64,000 nucleotides of DNA from Cheilinus undulatus. Taxonomy: Eukaryota > Chordata > Actinopteri > Labriformes > Labridae. This document shows positions 1 to 12,000 of the stretch, in pieces (position 1 is the stretch's first letter; each line of letters begins with the position of its first letter). The stretch lies in the NCBI RefSeq assembly GCF_018320785.1, contig NC_054884.1:22507667-22571666 (forward strand), read 5' to 3'. Position numbers and translations under genes: made by a program. The notes under the pieces were generated by a model that was not told the origin of the DNA, made no database searches, and was given only the letters and a program-made list of their open reading frames with translations.

Positions 1-540
1 GACACAAAATAAGAAATAGTGATACTTGTGAATTGATGCAAATTTTAATTATTTCTTTTTGAAAATCCAAACAAAGTAGCCATAAACACAATTTTTTTTT
101 ACCCCAAAACCATTGTAAGAATTATTTAAAAGTGTCAACTACACCATGATTTCTGTTAACATGAACTACACTTTAGACCTTAAAAACATTTTAATGTTTA
201 AGAAATGAGGATGAAAAAAATCAAAAACTTCAGCTGAGGAAGGTTGGCTGGTTCTACCAATATGTATGGTCAATATATTGGCTGTAAATACAAGCAGACA
301 TTTTCATGTCTGCCAATACAGATAAATTAACTTTTAAAAGCCCTGAAGACCTAAACAGATATTATTGACAAAGACCATGCTCGTAACTCTTCTCAGGATT
401 ATGTGGGTGTGGACAAGTTTGTTTGACTGACAGCTCCAATTTTCTAGAACCTGTTTCTGTGGGATGGCTTTTTGACCTCCTTCAATTCATATAGGAGTTG
501 AGAATTTATTATGCACAATATTTTCAGCACAGCAGTATCT

Positions 541-733
541 GCAGACATGAGCATTTCTGAATCTTTATTTTTCTTTTGTTTATCCGCATGCCTTAAAATT
601 TGAAGTGTTTTTTAAGGATCGAAGTTATAGGTTTGAACTACATTGGTGTCAGTATTGATACGTATATTTCCTAAAATGGTTTTAGAACTATTGATATATC
701 AGATAGTAGTAAAAATCCAATGTTGTGAATCCA
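541..733 (+). repeat. Eroded remnant related to the 12.58-kb hAT-type element
   Basis: Shares a diffuse but ordered similarity with 12770-13005: a T-rich stretch, a 'ttgaa..gttttttaag' segment, then 'tattgatat' and a closing 'aaaatcca..tgttgtg' segment. No ends or target duplication are visible, so only family membership is suggested. Confidence 0.35.
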
Positions 734-810
734 ATCCATCCAATGTCTATCACATCATAAATTCTTACTCTAATTCTCTAAATCTATTTTGAACCTCATC
801 TAGTTAAATC

Positions 811-1682
811 GAGAGGGGTCTGGCTGCACACTGCAGATCTCAGACGCCCTCTCGCAGACCACTATGGTGGGACGCTGCATCTGTCAGAACGGAAGGGCCG
901 TAATTTGTCTGTACGTGCTACTTGATTATCTTTTTTTAATTCAACTGTATTCATAAACAAAGTCTGACAGTTACACTCATAAAATGAACATTTCAAGCAT
1001 TAATAAAACAGAAAGAATTTCTGATGTCTAATCCAGGATTACATTAGGTTTAGACCCGTTTAGAAGTAATTAAGAAACAGTTGCTAACTTTAGCTTTGTT
1101 AGCTTTAGCTAAAGCTCACCTAGCTTCAATAGCTACGCAGTTGATGTTACTAGGTAAGCCAATGTAGCTACGTTACGAGCTCAAGTGAGCCATGATACAC
1201 ATAACTGCTTGTAAAATGGTTTAACTTTAGCAAACGTAGCATAATCCAACATTACTGCTGCAGTTTTGTTTGCATTTGCTTTAGCTACATTAGATATGTA
1301 GCTAGGTTACCCGTGTAGTTTTTTTTTAGCTTAGATATGTAGCCTTGTAGCTACATAACCTACATAGCTACATATATAGTGTCGCTTTATTAGTTTTAGA
1401 TTTAGCTATGTGAGCTGCATTAAAGTGTTTTCATGGAGGATGAGCTTTGTCCTGTAAATCAACGGTTTATTCAGCTTTATTTAACATTTTGTAATAAGAT
1501 TGTGAAGGTCAGATTTTTGACTATAACCTTTACCCTAACCCTAACAGGAAGTTTAATCTGACTTTATTTGGAAAGTTTAGTGTGTATTTCCTACAATCCT
1601 GACATTTCTTACGTTGCATCTCACCATAGTGGTCTGCAAGGGGGTGCATCTGAGATCAGCAGTCTGCAGTCAGACCATCTCA
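811..1682. mobile_element. Non-autonomous DNA transposon (MITE) with ~75-bp terminal inverted repeats
   Basis: The left arm (about 811-890) and the reverse complement of the right arm (about 1606-1682) align over some 75 bp. They share blocks such as gatctcaga and gcagaccactatggtg. The 0.7-kb interior is rich in TAGCTA/AGCTTTAG motifs (1085-1400) and carries no credible reading frame. I could not identify the family or a clear target duplication. Confidence 0.7.
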
Positions 1683-1876
1683 GTCTAAACAGCCAGAGTC
1701 ATTAAAACACCAGTCTGGGTGTCCAGATGCCAACTGATGTATCAATTGCTAGTGCTTTCTTTGGTAATTTCTTGGGTTTATTTGACAACTAGAGACACTA
1801 GCTGGAGGTAATATGCTTCCATGATGTAGACAATTGCTTCAAAATGAAGGGCTGAGGCTGATGTTTTAGTTGGATT

Positions 1877-2385
1877 TGTATAAATCTTACAAGCAAGGGA
1901 TGAACATGATATTGACCTTTAACCACCAAATCCAATCAGTTCATCCTTTCAGGGTGGATTTTTGCCATATTTAAAGGAAATTGTGGAGAAATTGCATTCA
2001 TGAGTACGGGATGAACAAGCCTGATGACCTTGACCTTTGACTTCTAAAATCTAATCACATCATCCCTCAGTCAGAATAGACATTGGTGAAAAGTTTCAAG
2101 AAAATTCTTCAAAGCTTTAAGAAATCATGTTCATAAATAAAGATGAGTATGACGCCTGCTGACCTCAACAATTTAATCAGTTTAACCTTCAGTCAGAGTG
2201 GACATTTGTGCAAAGTTACACAAAAAAGGTGTTGTTGAAATCAGAATCGCAAGCAAGGGATGAACATTAAACCCACGAAATTCCCACGCAGTATTCCTGA
2301 GATAACGCTATCACAGGAACAGCTTTGATGGACACAAGGGCAGACCCAAAACATAACGCCTCCAGGATCAGCTATTACACAGAGG
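1877..2385 (+). repeat. Degenerate tandem repeat, about 120-130-bp period
   Basis: Three diverged units start near 1905, 2025 and 2150. Each has 'gacctt(t)gac' followed by 'aatc..atca..catcc' and a segment like 'gtggacatttgtg..aaagtt'. A final piece at 2270-2385 continues the same family. Shorter relatives occur at 21095-21185 and 22500-22640. Non-coding dispersed repeat. Confidence 0.55.
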
Positions 2386-3395
2386 CAAAAAATGCTAATG
2401 GAAACTCACTGACATTTTCTAAATTGCACAGACTGTCTTATGAAGTTGTTGTTTATTTTAAAGCTTTGGTCCTTTTCGATGAGATCATCATTTTAATCAA
2501 AGAAGATTAAATTGTTTTTAAAAAATTTTTTATCAAAAATTATGGTAGCTATACTCACAGCAATGTTGCCTTTTCATAGAAGATACAGTATTCTGATTTA
2601 CAATACAATATTTGCAACTTAATCACTTGTTTTGTTTTATTTTTGCATTAACTTGTCATTGACTGATGCCTATGTTTATATGAACAAAATCACAACATAG
2701 ATTTGATGAAAATAAGTTCTTATTTGCATCTAATACTGTCCAGAGAGTCCACAGCCCTTTAGTCTGAGTATGTGATAAATTCCTCATTGACTTCCTAGTG
2801 TTTGGCTCTTTTTAGTGCATCATTTCTTTTGATGAATTAGCCCAGCACAATCAATTTCTCCATTGTTTTATCTAGATTGATATCATTAAACATTTATCAC
2901 TGTAAGTCGTTAGTGAGAAAATTTAATTTCCACTTTTATATTTTTAAGTTTCTCACTGTTAGATGAAACAAAAACAGATGTTGATCGTTGACGCTGGCTC
3001 ATTAGCTGTTGCTGCGGTATGTTTCAGTGTTAACACTTCAGAGCTCTCTGCGCCTATTGACACATTTATTTACATACCTATCCACTTGGCAAGGATCACT
3101 AAAACATTTCATCAACATTTTTGGTCAGCAAAGACATTAGTCAAAAGAAATCACATCAATCTGCGCTCTCAGTAAGGATAATGAGCTAAATCCACATACA
3201 CAAAAATAAAAATCGTGTTAATTGTTCAGTCTAATAGCCTATATTGGTACAGGCAAGTTCTGAAGTTTCTCAGTTGACTTAAAGATGGGCGTGATGGAGA
3301 CTTTATAATGCCCTGTGATGTGACTATTATGGACTTATTACGCACTTCTGTTGCAGTCATCATTGAAATGTTTTCTTTAAAATAGAGTCTCTTAC

Positions 3396-3503
3396 CTCCG
3401 GGTACGAGTCTTTAGCGAAAACATGAAGGAGAGCCGTCTTTCCACACTGCGCATCTCCGACCACCACGATCTTACAGCGAAGTAATCCCTTACTGCTCTC
3501 CAT
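3396..3503 (-). CDS. rnd2: Rnd-family small GTPase, first coding exon (partial gene)
   Basis: Encodes the first 36 residues of an atypical Rho GTPase. Rnd proteins bind GTP constitutively, do not hydrolyse it efficiently, and act at the membrane to antagonise RhoA signalling and loosen actin. Visible: a short N-terminus, the strand CKIVVVG (10-16), and the P-loop [11 protein letters not shown] (16-26) followed by [10 protein letters not shown]. The A-Q pair at the position of the usual G-A in RhoA is typical of Rnd proteins and separates it from RhoA/Rac/Cdc42. The exon starts at ATG (complement of 3501-3503) and ends phase 0 at a consensus GTAAG donor (complement of 3391-3395). Rnd2 is favoured over Rnd1/Rnd3 because it lies head-to-head with vat1, as in tetrapods. 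The LLHVF string is closer to what I recall for Rnd3, so the paralogue is less certain than the family. Confidence 0.85.
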
Positions 3504-3760
3504 CGTGCCCCGAGTATCACTGAGTGTCTCCGTGTCTGCAGCTCATTTAGCTCCAAACTAGTTTAGAAACAGAGAGCAGCTTTAATTGTTTCCAGAGAAG
3601 AAGAAACCACTTCACATTAAAACTTCAGCTCCACAGCCTGGTGTAGTTTCAGCTTCATGCTCTGAGCAGTGCTGTGCTGCTCTGAACCACCGGTGAACTG
3701 AGGCTCACTGACAACACCTGTCACAGAGCGGCTACAAGCCCGTTTCCTGTCATAGCTTTC
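3504..3760 (-). promoter_or_regulatory. rnd2: rnd2 5'UTR and promoter region
   Basis: Sequence directly upstream of the rnd2 ATG on the minus strand. It is less AT-rich than the flanks and contains several CpGs, as expected of a vertebrate promoter or 5'UTR. No TATA box or defined start site is visible. The right boundary is arbitrary. Confidence 0.4.
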
Positions 3761-5889
3761 AAAATAAAAGTGCACAACGTACTTTCAGTCTACTGTAAAG
3801 GTAAACTTGCAGCTTGTCTTCAACGTAGTTAATAAAGGGGTGTGTTTTCTAATACATTTTTGCTTGACTATTCGTAAATAAAACTATAGAAATGTTTTAA
3901 AAGTTGGTCAAAAAATTAAAGTTGTCTCGAGAGAACTTCAATACAGTCAATACGATACAAACGGGACGAATAAGAAATAGGCTATTTGGCATTAAATGTC
4001 GAAAACTGCCGTTTTTAATCAACAAAAACTAGCCAATTCCAACTTTGATTGCACAAATAGCCAAAATTAGCAGCTTTTGTAGTAAAATTTATATGGTACT
4101 TTTTAAAAACTTAAAATAGGCCTAACAGAGCTTGTGTCGTCTAAAACAGATTTAAAAATGTTTACATGTAAGCTTGCTTACCTTGCTAAATAGCAGGGCC
4201 GGTTTTAGAAATTTTGAGGTCTGAGACAAAGAACAACGCGAGCCCCTTCCCCATTTACCTAAAAATAATCAAGCAAGTGAGAAAAATAGTATATTTTTTA
4301 TCATCTCTTTTCAGGTCACACAGCCAGAGAACTACAGGAAATATCCAGATTTGAACTACAAGTACTCAAATATCCAACAGCACTTGCAATCACCTCTTTG
4401 AAAAGCATAATAACTCACAGTCACCACGTATACATTTTTGACAAATTTCATATTATAAATCGTAAAACTCTATGTTACCTGTAGTACAGTTAAAGTATGG
4501 AAACCCTAAGCAAACATACTGTACATCTGTACCTTTATGTCTTTATATCTTTGGAAAACAAAGCTTGTTTTCTCATTATGATGAGTTAAAATTTGTAATC
4601 TTTAGAAAACAACCAAAATTTACGTGGAATGAAAAACATATATAGGCTATATATGTATAAAAAAAAACATGCATGCAGATCACCCCATGTTTGTTTTGTT
4701 CTGTCTCTTTTTTCACTCAGTTGTTTTATTCTGTCAAAGGTCAGAACTGGAAAACTTTTCATTATAGATTTAGGTGGCAGAAAAATTTTGAAAATTTTGG
4801 GCACGACTTCTCATTAGGAGGTGGCTGTGGATCCTGAGACCAGACCAGTTAAGAACAGCTGGTTTTGAAGGATCTGCCTAACTATAATTAAATGAATACG
4901 TAGATATTTGGGGGCTTTTAGAGGGGTTTGTAACTTGTTATTGGGGCTAGAGGTCCTCTCTAGGGACTTTTTTGGACACTCAAAATTTAATTCAGTTACA
5001 TTCAGCCACTTTCTGCTCCTTGTTTACATTCAACAAACACATATTACTCACTGAATGAAATTGTAATAATAGTGATAGACTTAATCCTTATGTTTGATGC
5101 ACATCTTTAAGCTATTTTGAAGCCACTTGGAGCATAAGACCTCAGGCAAATGTCTGCCTTCATTATTAGTAAGAAAAAAATCCCATCAAAAATGAATAAA
5201 TACATGTTATTTTTCTCTCATAAAATCTGATACAACATTACAATTAGGCATTTAAATCAGTTACAGCTTAATTCACAAAATTACCAAAGTAACACATTTT
5301 AATTAAGTAAAACTGCAATGAAATTCTCCTAAATAGTCTATAATTTTGCACTTCTTATAAACATAATTACACAGTAGGCATCATTGGGCTGGTCATGTGA
5401 ACAAAGTAAACTCATAAATCTTAGCAGAAATGTTATTTTATCCCCGAACATGAGGTGCTCTAAATTTCCCCTTAAATCCCAGATACTCAGTTAATATGCA
5501 TGTAAGCCCCGACAAAATAATACTTCCTGACCTAGGAATTACTGTTACTCACTCTGAGAGCTGGCTTTCAGACAAGTCCTTTAGCTCCATCTTCTGGACA
5601 AATTGAGTATTACTTTTCACAGGTTATACATTATAAGTGAGGTGTATCTGTTAATAATCCATGTTTAATTTATTCCTTCCGTACTCATAGGGTAAAATTA
5701 TCTGATCCAAATCACCTCTCATCCTATTTTTGTCACTTCAATGTTACATCACTGACTTAACCAGAGCTTGAAAGCTTAGGTAATTGTAGAATTTCTGGAC
5801 CCCCTCCCTCAAACTTATCACTGTGCACACATTAACACTCACTGACAGAAGCTAAACACACAGTCTTTGATAACACATTCCTATAATCT

Positions 5890-6165
5890 GAGCTTTATGG
5901 CAGAGTCTGCAAAAAAAAACCTGAAAGACTCTCAGACTGTTAGAAACAAGATTCTCTGGTCTGGTGAAACCAAGATTGAACTGTTTGGCCTCAATTCTAA
6001 ACATTATGTCTGTGACCAGCCACCGCTCATCACCTGCCCAGTACCATCCTAACAGTGAAGCATGGTGGTGGCAGCATCATGCTGTGGGGGTAGTTTTCAG
6101 CAGCAGGGACTGGGAGACTGGTCTGGGTGAATCTCCTAGGGTGGAACATCTCTGGGGACACCTTG
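5890..6165 (+). mobile_element. Tc1-like transposase gene fragment
   Basis: Carries the middle of a Tc1-like transposase in broken frames. The 'aagcatggtggtggcagca' / 'tcatgctgtggggg' segment encodes the conserved [12 protein letters not shown] region, preceded by a 'tctggt..gaaaccaagatt' stretch. It is the same subfamily as 22646-23430. Both ends are missing and no inverted repeat remains. Confidence 0.75.
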
Positions 6166-6907
6166 CTTATATACTGATTAATTCTGACAGCTTGATATTT
6201 TTTATAGTTGAATATTTATGTGTATAGAAAGAATACATATGCCAGCTTAACTTTTATTATTTCACTTTATTTGAATTACATTTTCACCTGTAACTGACCA
6301 ACTTTTGCAGAATGCAGATTGTGCCATGTTTTCTTCTTTCACTATTTCAAATTTCAAACTTGTTGTCATGTGATTGTAAGATGATGAGAATGAAGTGGTT
6401 AAAAAGTCAAATATGCCAAGGGTTAGCGTGGTTAAAATGTTTGACACGTGAATGTGGCTGAGAGCCGCTGTAACAGGATGCAGAGACCTTGTAAACAGAC
6501 AAAAGCTGCAAAGTGCAGTTAAACGCATCCTGAGTGTGGCTGAAGAACTTGATGCTCTGTGTGTGGTGTGTGTGAGAGAAATGCCTGAAAGCACTTATAC
6601 TTTATCCCAAAACCAAAGGTATTTACCACAGCTGTTCATTTTCCAACCAGTAGCATGTTTGCAGCAGCTGTGTGAGTGTGTTTAATGTGTGTGTGACAGC
6701 GTTCTCTGAACTTTAATGTGGGGGAAAAAAAAGAATAAAACTGCAACCTCTGCCCTCACATATGTCTTGATATTCAAATGAGGAATTTCCTGCCCCATTT
6801 AAGAGACCCATTTCCATCATTCTTAGTACCTTTCACTTCCTGTCTGGCAAACTCACATCAGAACAAGGAGAGAAAGCAGTTTAAAGCTCCTGCCTTACAG
6901 ACAAAGT

Positions 6908-7085
6908 GATACACTATAGTATTTGGCCTGTTAATTTCGTAATTCAGGTGTTTCAGTCAGACCTGTTGCAAAGCGTCTAGCCTAGCAGTCTCCAAGTGCA
7001 AACACTTGTGATATAAAATGGGTCGTTCTTAAGAGCTCAGTGATTTCAAGCCTGGTACTGTGATGGATGCCACCATCATGAAATT
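6908..7085 (+). mobile_element. 5' end fragment of a Tc1-like element
   Basis: Aligns with the start of the Tc1-like copy at 38855. It has a degraded 'acactat' terminus, then 'caggtgtttca', 'acctgttgc', 'gcagtctcc', 'ggtactgtgatggatgcca'. Truncated after about 180 bp. Confidence 0.65.
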
Positions 7086-7218
7086 TCTTCTCTACAATGT
7101 ACTATAAAATATATTTTCTGTGTCTGACATTAAATAAAGGAATATGTATGGAAGGACATTTCTGCTAAATAAAAAAGTGAAAATGTGATAGAAAGGCAAT
7201 TCTTGGAGAAAAAAATTC

Positions 7219-7313
7219 TAAGTCATAATTATTGGATAAAAAGTCGAAATTATGAGATAAAAGTCATAATTAGTCGAAATTATGACTTTTTATGTCATAA
7301 TTATGATTTAGAA
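7219..7313. repeat. AT-rich palindromic tandem repeat
   Basis: Repeats of AAGTC.(A/G)AATTATGA in both orientations: 'agtcataatta', 'gtcgaaattatga', 'agtcataatta', 'gtcgaaattatgac', 'gtcataattatga'. It can fold on itself. Simple repeat of a kind common in fish. Confidence 0.7.
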
Positions 7314-7599
7314 ATCTTTTTTAAATTTCCTAGCTTCCACATTTTTATTTTTGGGCGTCCATAAATATGTCCCTCTTGTTGAAGGTAAGTCTTATTTATA
7401 TACGTTACATTAAAGTTGGGTATTATATGCTTAATAGGATGACCTTCATTCTTGCAAAATAGCTACATAACATTCCTGTGTAATTTAATTATATGTGACG
7501 TTTGGATTGCAGGTGTTCCTGAAACAATACCTGAATGTCTTCTCTGTAGCTGTTCACTAAAATGATCCCTTTATTCCCCTCCTGAACCCCATTTTCCGG

Positions 7600-7724
7600 G
7601 TTTTGTATCCCTCCGCGGTTCTCTGACTCACATTTGGCCAACAGCACGGATCGGTCAATTTTCCAGCTACATCAAGCTAGACGAAATCACGGAGAAAAGC
7701 ACGTGAGGATACAGGATATGACTT
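7600..7724 (+). promoter_or_regulatory. vat1: Candidate vat1 promoter and 5' non-coding exon
   Basis: A CpG-containing island in AT-rich surroundings ends in a strong donor (GTAAGT at 7725-7730). It could pair with the acceptor ttctcacag ending at 8606, giving an 882-nt 5'UTR intron. An AP-1-type site TGACTCA lies at 7624-7630 and an E-box CACGTG at 7700-7705. An ATG at 7718 would make the tiny upstream frame M-T-C-stop across the junction. All of this is inferred: the start site is not defined, and vat1 could instead start just upstream of 8662. Confidence 0.4.
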
Positions 7725-8661
7725 GTAAGTAAAAGCCTTCTCAAATTGCAGATTTCATTTTTGCTTAAACCTGAACGTAATTACTGCTGGTATTACTTAT
7801 TAAGGCTCATACATCTTGCGGTATTTATAGGCTGTTTGAAATCTATAAGGTCTGATAATTGAGGTCTGGTTTCAGATCTGAAATATTGCATGCATTGTAA
7901 ACAGCTGTTCATATTATAAAAATCTCTCGAATTTAATTTCAGCATATGAAGTCAGAATTTATACCTATTTATCCAACTTCATTTTTTTGTTTTTTCTTGT
8001 TTGGTTTCTGTTTGGGCCCTGCTACATCTTTCAGCAACTGGTAAAGTGGAAACGAGTTTATCAATAAGTCTGTCCTTACTTTTATTATTTTGCCTTGAGG
8101 GATTGAAAACTTAAATAGGTTAATTTGGGGGAGAAAATCGTATTTACTTTGCATATATTTCTTTTCAGTGAGTGGATTTTGAATAACTGTGTGTTTTGTT
8201 CTCCTTTTATTTTCTGGTATAACTATAATTTTCTTTAAAAATTCCTCTTTAACATTTTTTCTTTCCTGGGAAAAAGAATAAATTAATTGTTGTGAAACTA
8301 ACTGTACGGGTTTCTCTCCAATTCGTTCAAAGCATATCCTACTACGTCCTTGGTAATGTTAATGATTTTTAGCAGACTTTTTCTGTTGGTTGTTTTATTG
8401 TGAAAATAAAAACCGGAACTACCGATCTCATCTTGCGTTCTTTGACTGCTGTCACTTGTTGATCGCAGCGCACACACAGGAAACAAACCACGAATCATTA
8501 ATCTCATTTTTACAAGAGATACGCCTGTCTTCCTAGAGAGACACCTCTTTTATGCCACTGAACCTGGATTATTTTTCTTTATTCTTGAGATTTAACCTTC
8601 TCACAGGCTGAACTTTTGATCTGAAAACCTTTCAGGACTAAAACCATCACAAGTGTTGACC

Positions 8662-9048
8662 ATGTCTGCTGAAGAGGCTCCAACTCCGCAGCAACAACCT
8701 GAGCAGCAGAAGACCACCGACGAGCCTCCGCCGGCTGCCCCGGAGCCCCCGCAGGAGTCCGTGGAAAGCCCCGCAGCTGCAGCCGAAGAGAAGACGCTCC
8801 CCTGTCGGGCTGTGGTGCTGACCGGGTACGGGGGCTATGATAAAGTGAAGCTGCAGGTGAAGACGCTGAGCCCACCGCAGCTGAAGGCGGGAGAGGTCCT
8901 GGTTCGAGTCAAGGCGTGCGGGCTGAACTTCGCTGAGCTGCTGGGCAGACAGGGGCTTTACGAGCTGCTGCCTGCCCCGCCCGTCACGATGGGGATGGAG
9001 GGCTGCGGGGTCATCGAGGCGTGCGGGGAGGATGTGAAGCACAGGAAA
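8662..9048 (+). CDS. vat1: vat1 coding exon 1 (residues 1-129)
   Basis: GC-rich exon in an AT-rich setting, likely within a CpG island. ATG at 8662 gives [12 protein letters not shown], matching the usual MSAE-type start. An upstream in-frame GTG is not needed. It encodes the disordered N-terminus and the first part of the GroES-like domain and ends ...VKHRK at the donor GTGAGT (phase 0). Confidence 0.95.
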
Positions 9049-12000
9049 GTGAGTACAGGCCTGCTGAGATCACCCACACCCACAAAATGTCACTGAGCTC
9101 TTCAACAGGTCCATTCAGAGGTAGTAAAGAGAAGTCTTTGACCCTGGGAAATGCACGATTTTCTCGCCAAAGACATGTTGGTAGCCTTTCACAAACTAAA
9201 CTGTTTTCCCTTACTCTCTTTTGTGAAGATGTTGGGTAAAATGTAAAAAAAAAATCCCTCTAAACTACAGTTAAAATGGGAAATAAATTTACTTCATTGT
9301 TCTGAGAGTATTATAATAAAAAGTTCTGCAGCCATACAATTTCGGGAACATTTTCAAAGACTAACAGATTCAGAAACATGTATTATGACATTTTGAAGTT
9401 CTTGTTAGTAGTCTTTATCTGGTAATGAAACAGACCAAAATTGATACTGATGCCTCTTGATGAACCATAAAAAGGGACCATCAGCAACTATGCTGATTAT
9501 TTCTATACCTCTATTTTATTATCTGATGCTCTCAGCTGAGGAAGGTAACAGCAACATCCACAGAAAAGCCAAGACTAATATTCATGACTTTGGTTTGCAT
9601 GCAAATGTATTGCAAAATCTCTAGGAATTCTTAGAAATCAGGCAAAGAAATGCAAATTTATGTATTTGGGGTCAAAAAGGTCAAGCAGTAGGTGTCCCAC
9701 TCATGAAAAAAAAATCAAAACTGCAAAAGAAGAGGACTCAATGCCATGTTGCATTAAGGTCCATATCTTCGAAGCTGGTAAAGAGATGAACAACATAGAG
9801 GCGAACTTTATCTTAGGAAAAGCTGAATTTTCTGTTTCCACTGCAAAAAGTTACACTTCCCTTTTATCTACATGCCAGATTTTACACCTCCTCCAAAAAA
9901 CTTTATGAAGATATTCTTCTGTATTTATTCATTTAAATTTACTACTTTCAATCTGGGGTTTTTATTTTAAAATTACTGGATGAAATCCCACTTTTGTGAC
10001 ATGTATGTTAGACATGAAAATAAAGGAGTGGATATTTGTTGGAGAACACATATTTACAAAACACACTGGCACAGGTTCACAGGGGGGGCCAAAGGCAGCA
10101 TAACTGGGCATACATCCCAGCTTTACATGTAAGTATAGAAATTTTGGCTGGAAAAAATTTATACAGAGGGGGCAAAAGTACACGACTGTTGTACTCAAAT
10201 AAAAGTACAGTTACTCAGGTTTAATGTTACTTAAGTAAAAGAAAAATAACTTGCTTTCTAAATGTACTTATGTAAAAGTTAAAAGTATTTTATTTAAAGT
10301 TTACTTGAGGTGATTTGCAGTAAAATATAATATTTTCTTAATGGTAAGAACAACAAGAGAACATTGTTCAGTTAAAAAGTTAAATACAGTATTAAATTAA
10401 AAGTGTCTATATTGGTCCATCTACTTATAGTTAAACTGCACTTTTCAAGTGCTAAATATACAATACAACAGAGCTGCAGTAACTACTGAAAATCGGTGGC
10501 AGTTGCGCAAACTCTGTGGATAACTTCACTTATGGTGCAAATGTGTCTCACATGAAAAACAATAACAACCAGAAGCACGAGCAAAGGAAACCCACTAGAG
10601 ATCACTGTTCAACAGGAAACAACTTAACACAACTAACCACATATAAGACACTTCTAAACACTCTGCCCAAGGGCATGATGGGAAACTCTGCCCAGATTGG
10701 AGATTTTATTTGGCAGAGCTTCGATCATTTGACTCTTTACAGAGTTGAACTCGCACTGGTGGATCAACACTGTCAAATAATTCTGACTCTGAAGGCCGTT
10801 TCACTCAGAATGGAGCTAAAATTACACTTTGGGAGTTCAAATGAACTGTTCAATGTTAAGCCTGTGATGTGGAATCATTCTCTCATTGTGTGCTACTATG
10901 TAGTCAACAGCGGTGGAAAAATACAAGACTATTGCACTCAAGTAAAAGTACAGTTACTCTGGTAAAAAAGAGGGAGTAAAGTAAAAGTACTGGTTTTAAA
11001 ATGTACCCTAAAAACTACTTAATCACGGTAATTTAAGTAAATGTAAGTAGTAACTTTCCAGACCTGGATTTATAGATTTATACCAAATTTATAGTCAGTC
11101 TATAATTTGTCTGCAAAAATAGCAATATAAAGCTACTATTAAAATCACATAGAAATAGAATTGGTAACTTTTTATTTTACACAATTTAAAAAAAATCAAG
11201 ATTCAGGTGATAAAATACACAAGAACATAGAAACCACAAAGCTGAAAATATGTACAACACCAATCAAACTGAATTATATCACAATAATTTCAGAACAATA
11301 ATCTGCCTATTTTCAGATCATATAAGATCTGTCATCTCCTCTTTCTCTCTCCTCTTTCTATGCAGAATAATAGTGCTGAAGCCCCTCATAAATAACCTCT
11401 GTCGCATGCAGAATAGTAATACAGCCTTTCCATTAGGAAAGCTGTAGTGCTGAAAGAGGCAGCGGTTTGATTTACAGAGTGTCCTTGAAGAGTTTGTACA
11501 TTTTTCTTCCCGTGCAGAGGAGTGCGTTTACTTTCTCTACGATAAAAGCTTTTAAAGGTTGAATTTTATGGAGTTCTGATGTATCTCAGCTGTCCAGGTA
11601 TGCAGAATATTTATATTCTGTATGTCTGTGCTTTCTTTTGAAATCATAAATCCAACATTGGGCTGTGGAAAAAGTACACTTTTTTATGATTTGTGGCGTA
11701 AATGAGTGGAGACTGAAACTGCTGATGCACCTGCACCCTGCAGGGCTCTTCTCCCTGCAGTGAAAACACGTTTTCCTGAAATACTGCAGAGCTGATCCCG
11801 GAGCATCTTCAGGTCAAAGCCTCCACCTGTTCCATATGCAGCGTTTCAGCATGCTGAGGTTGACAGAGGTGACTCACTGCCTTCATGACAACTTGTTTAA
11901 AAGAGCAGCAGTGTTTCACACTCTGTCTTTGTTGATGTTTAACTGGAGTCACTTCAGGTCTTCTTGTGTACAGTAAGCATGTGTTAAACTCCCGTTTAAA

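Larger units (their letters stand above)
1..3395 (-). other. rnd2: Presumed rnd2 intron 1 (incomplete)
   Basis: Sequence on the 3' side (minus strand) of the rnd2 first coding exon. It is AT-rich. I looked for the next expected Rho exon (the switch I region after YP-E) and did not find it, so the remaining exons should lie left of the window. Content: an eroded repeat at 541-733, an inverted-repeat element at 811-1682 and a degenerate tandem repeat at 1877-2385. I see nothing recognisable in 2386-3395. Intron status is inferred from the splice donor at 3395. Confidence 0.6.
3761..7599. other. rnd2-vat1 intergenic region, no gene seen
   Basis: AT-rich spacer between the divergently transcribed rnd2 and vat1. 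It holds a stretch at 4190-4260 resembling the start of a common fish repeat, two Tc1-like fragments (5890-6165, 6908-7085) and an AT-rich palindromic tandem repeat (7219-7313). Short reading frames here have no recognisable similarity. Confidence 0.6.

Noticed and set aside
1531-1545. Telomere-like ccctaaccctaac run
   Set aside because: Only about two CCCTAA units inside a transposon. Too short to indicate an interstitial telomere.
8647-9042. 131-codon minus-strand frame
   Set aside because: Antisense shadow of GC-rich vat1 exon 1; GC-rich sequence lacks stops on both strands.
10516-10965. 149-codon open frame
   Set aside because: Lies inside a hAT-type non-autonomous element, has no transposase signature and no splice logic.
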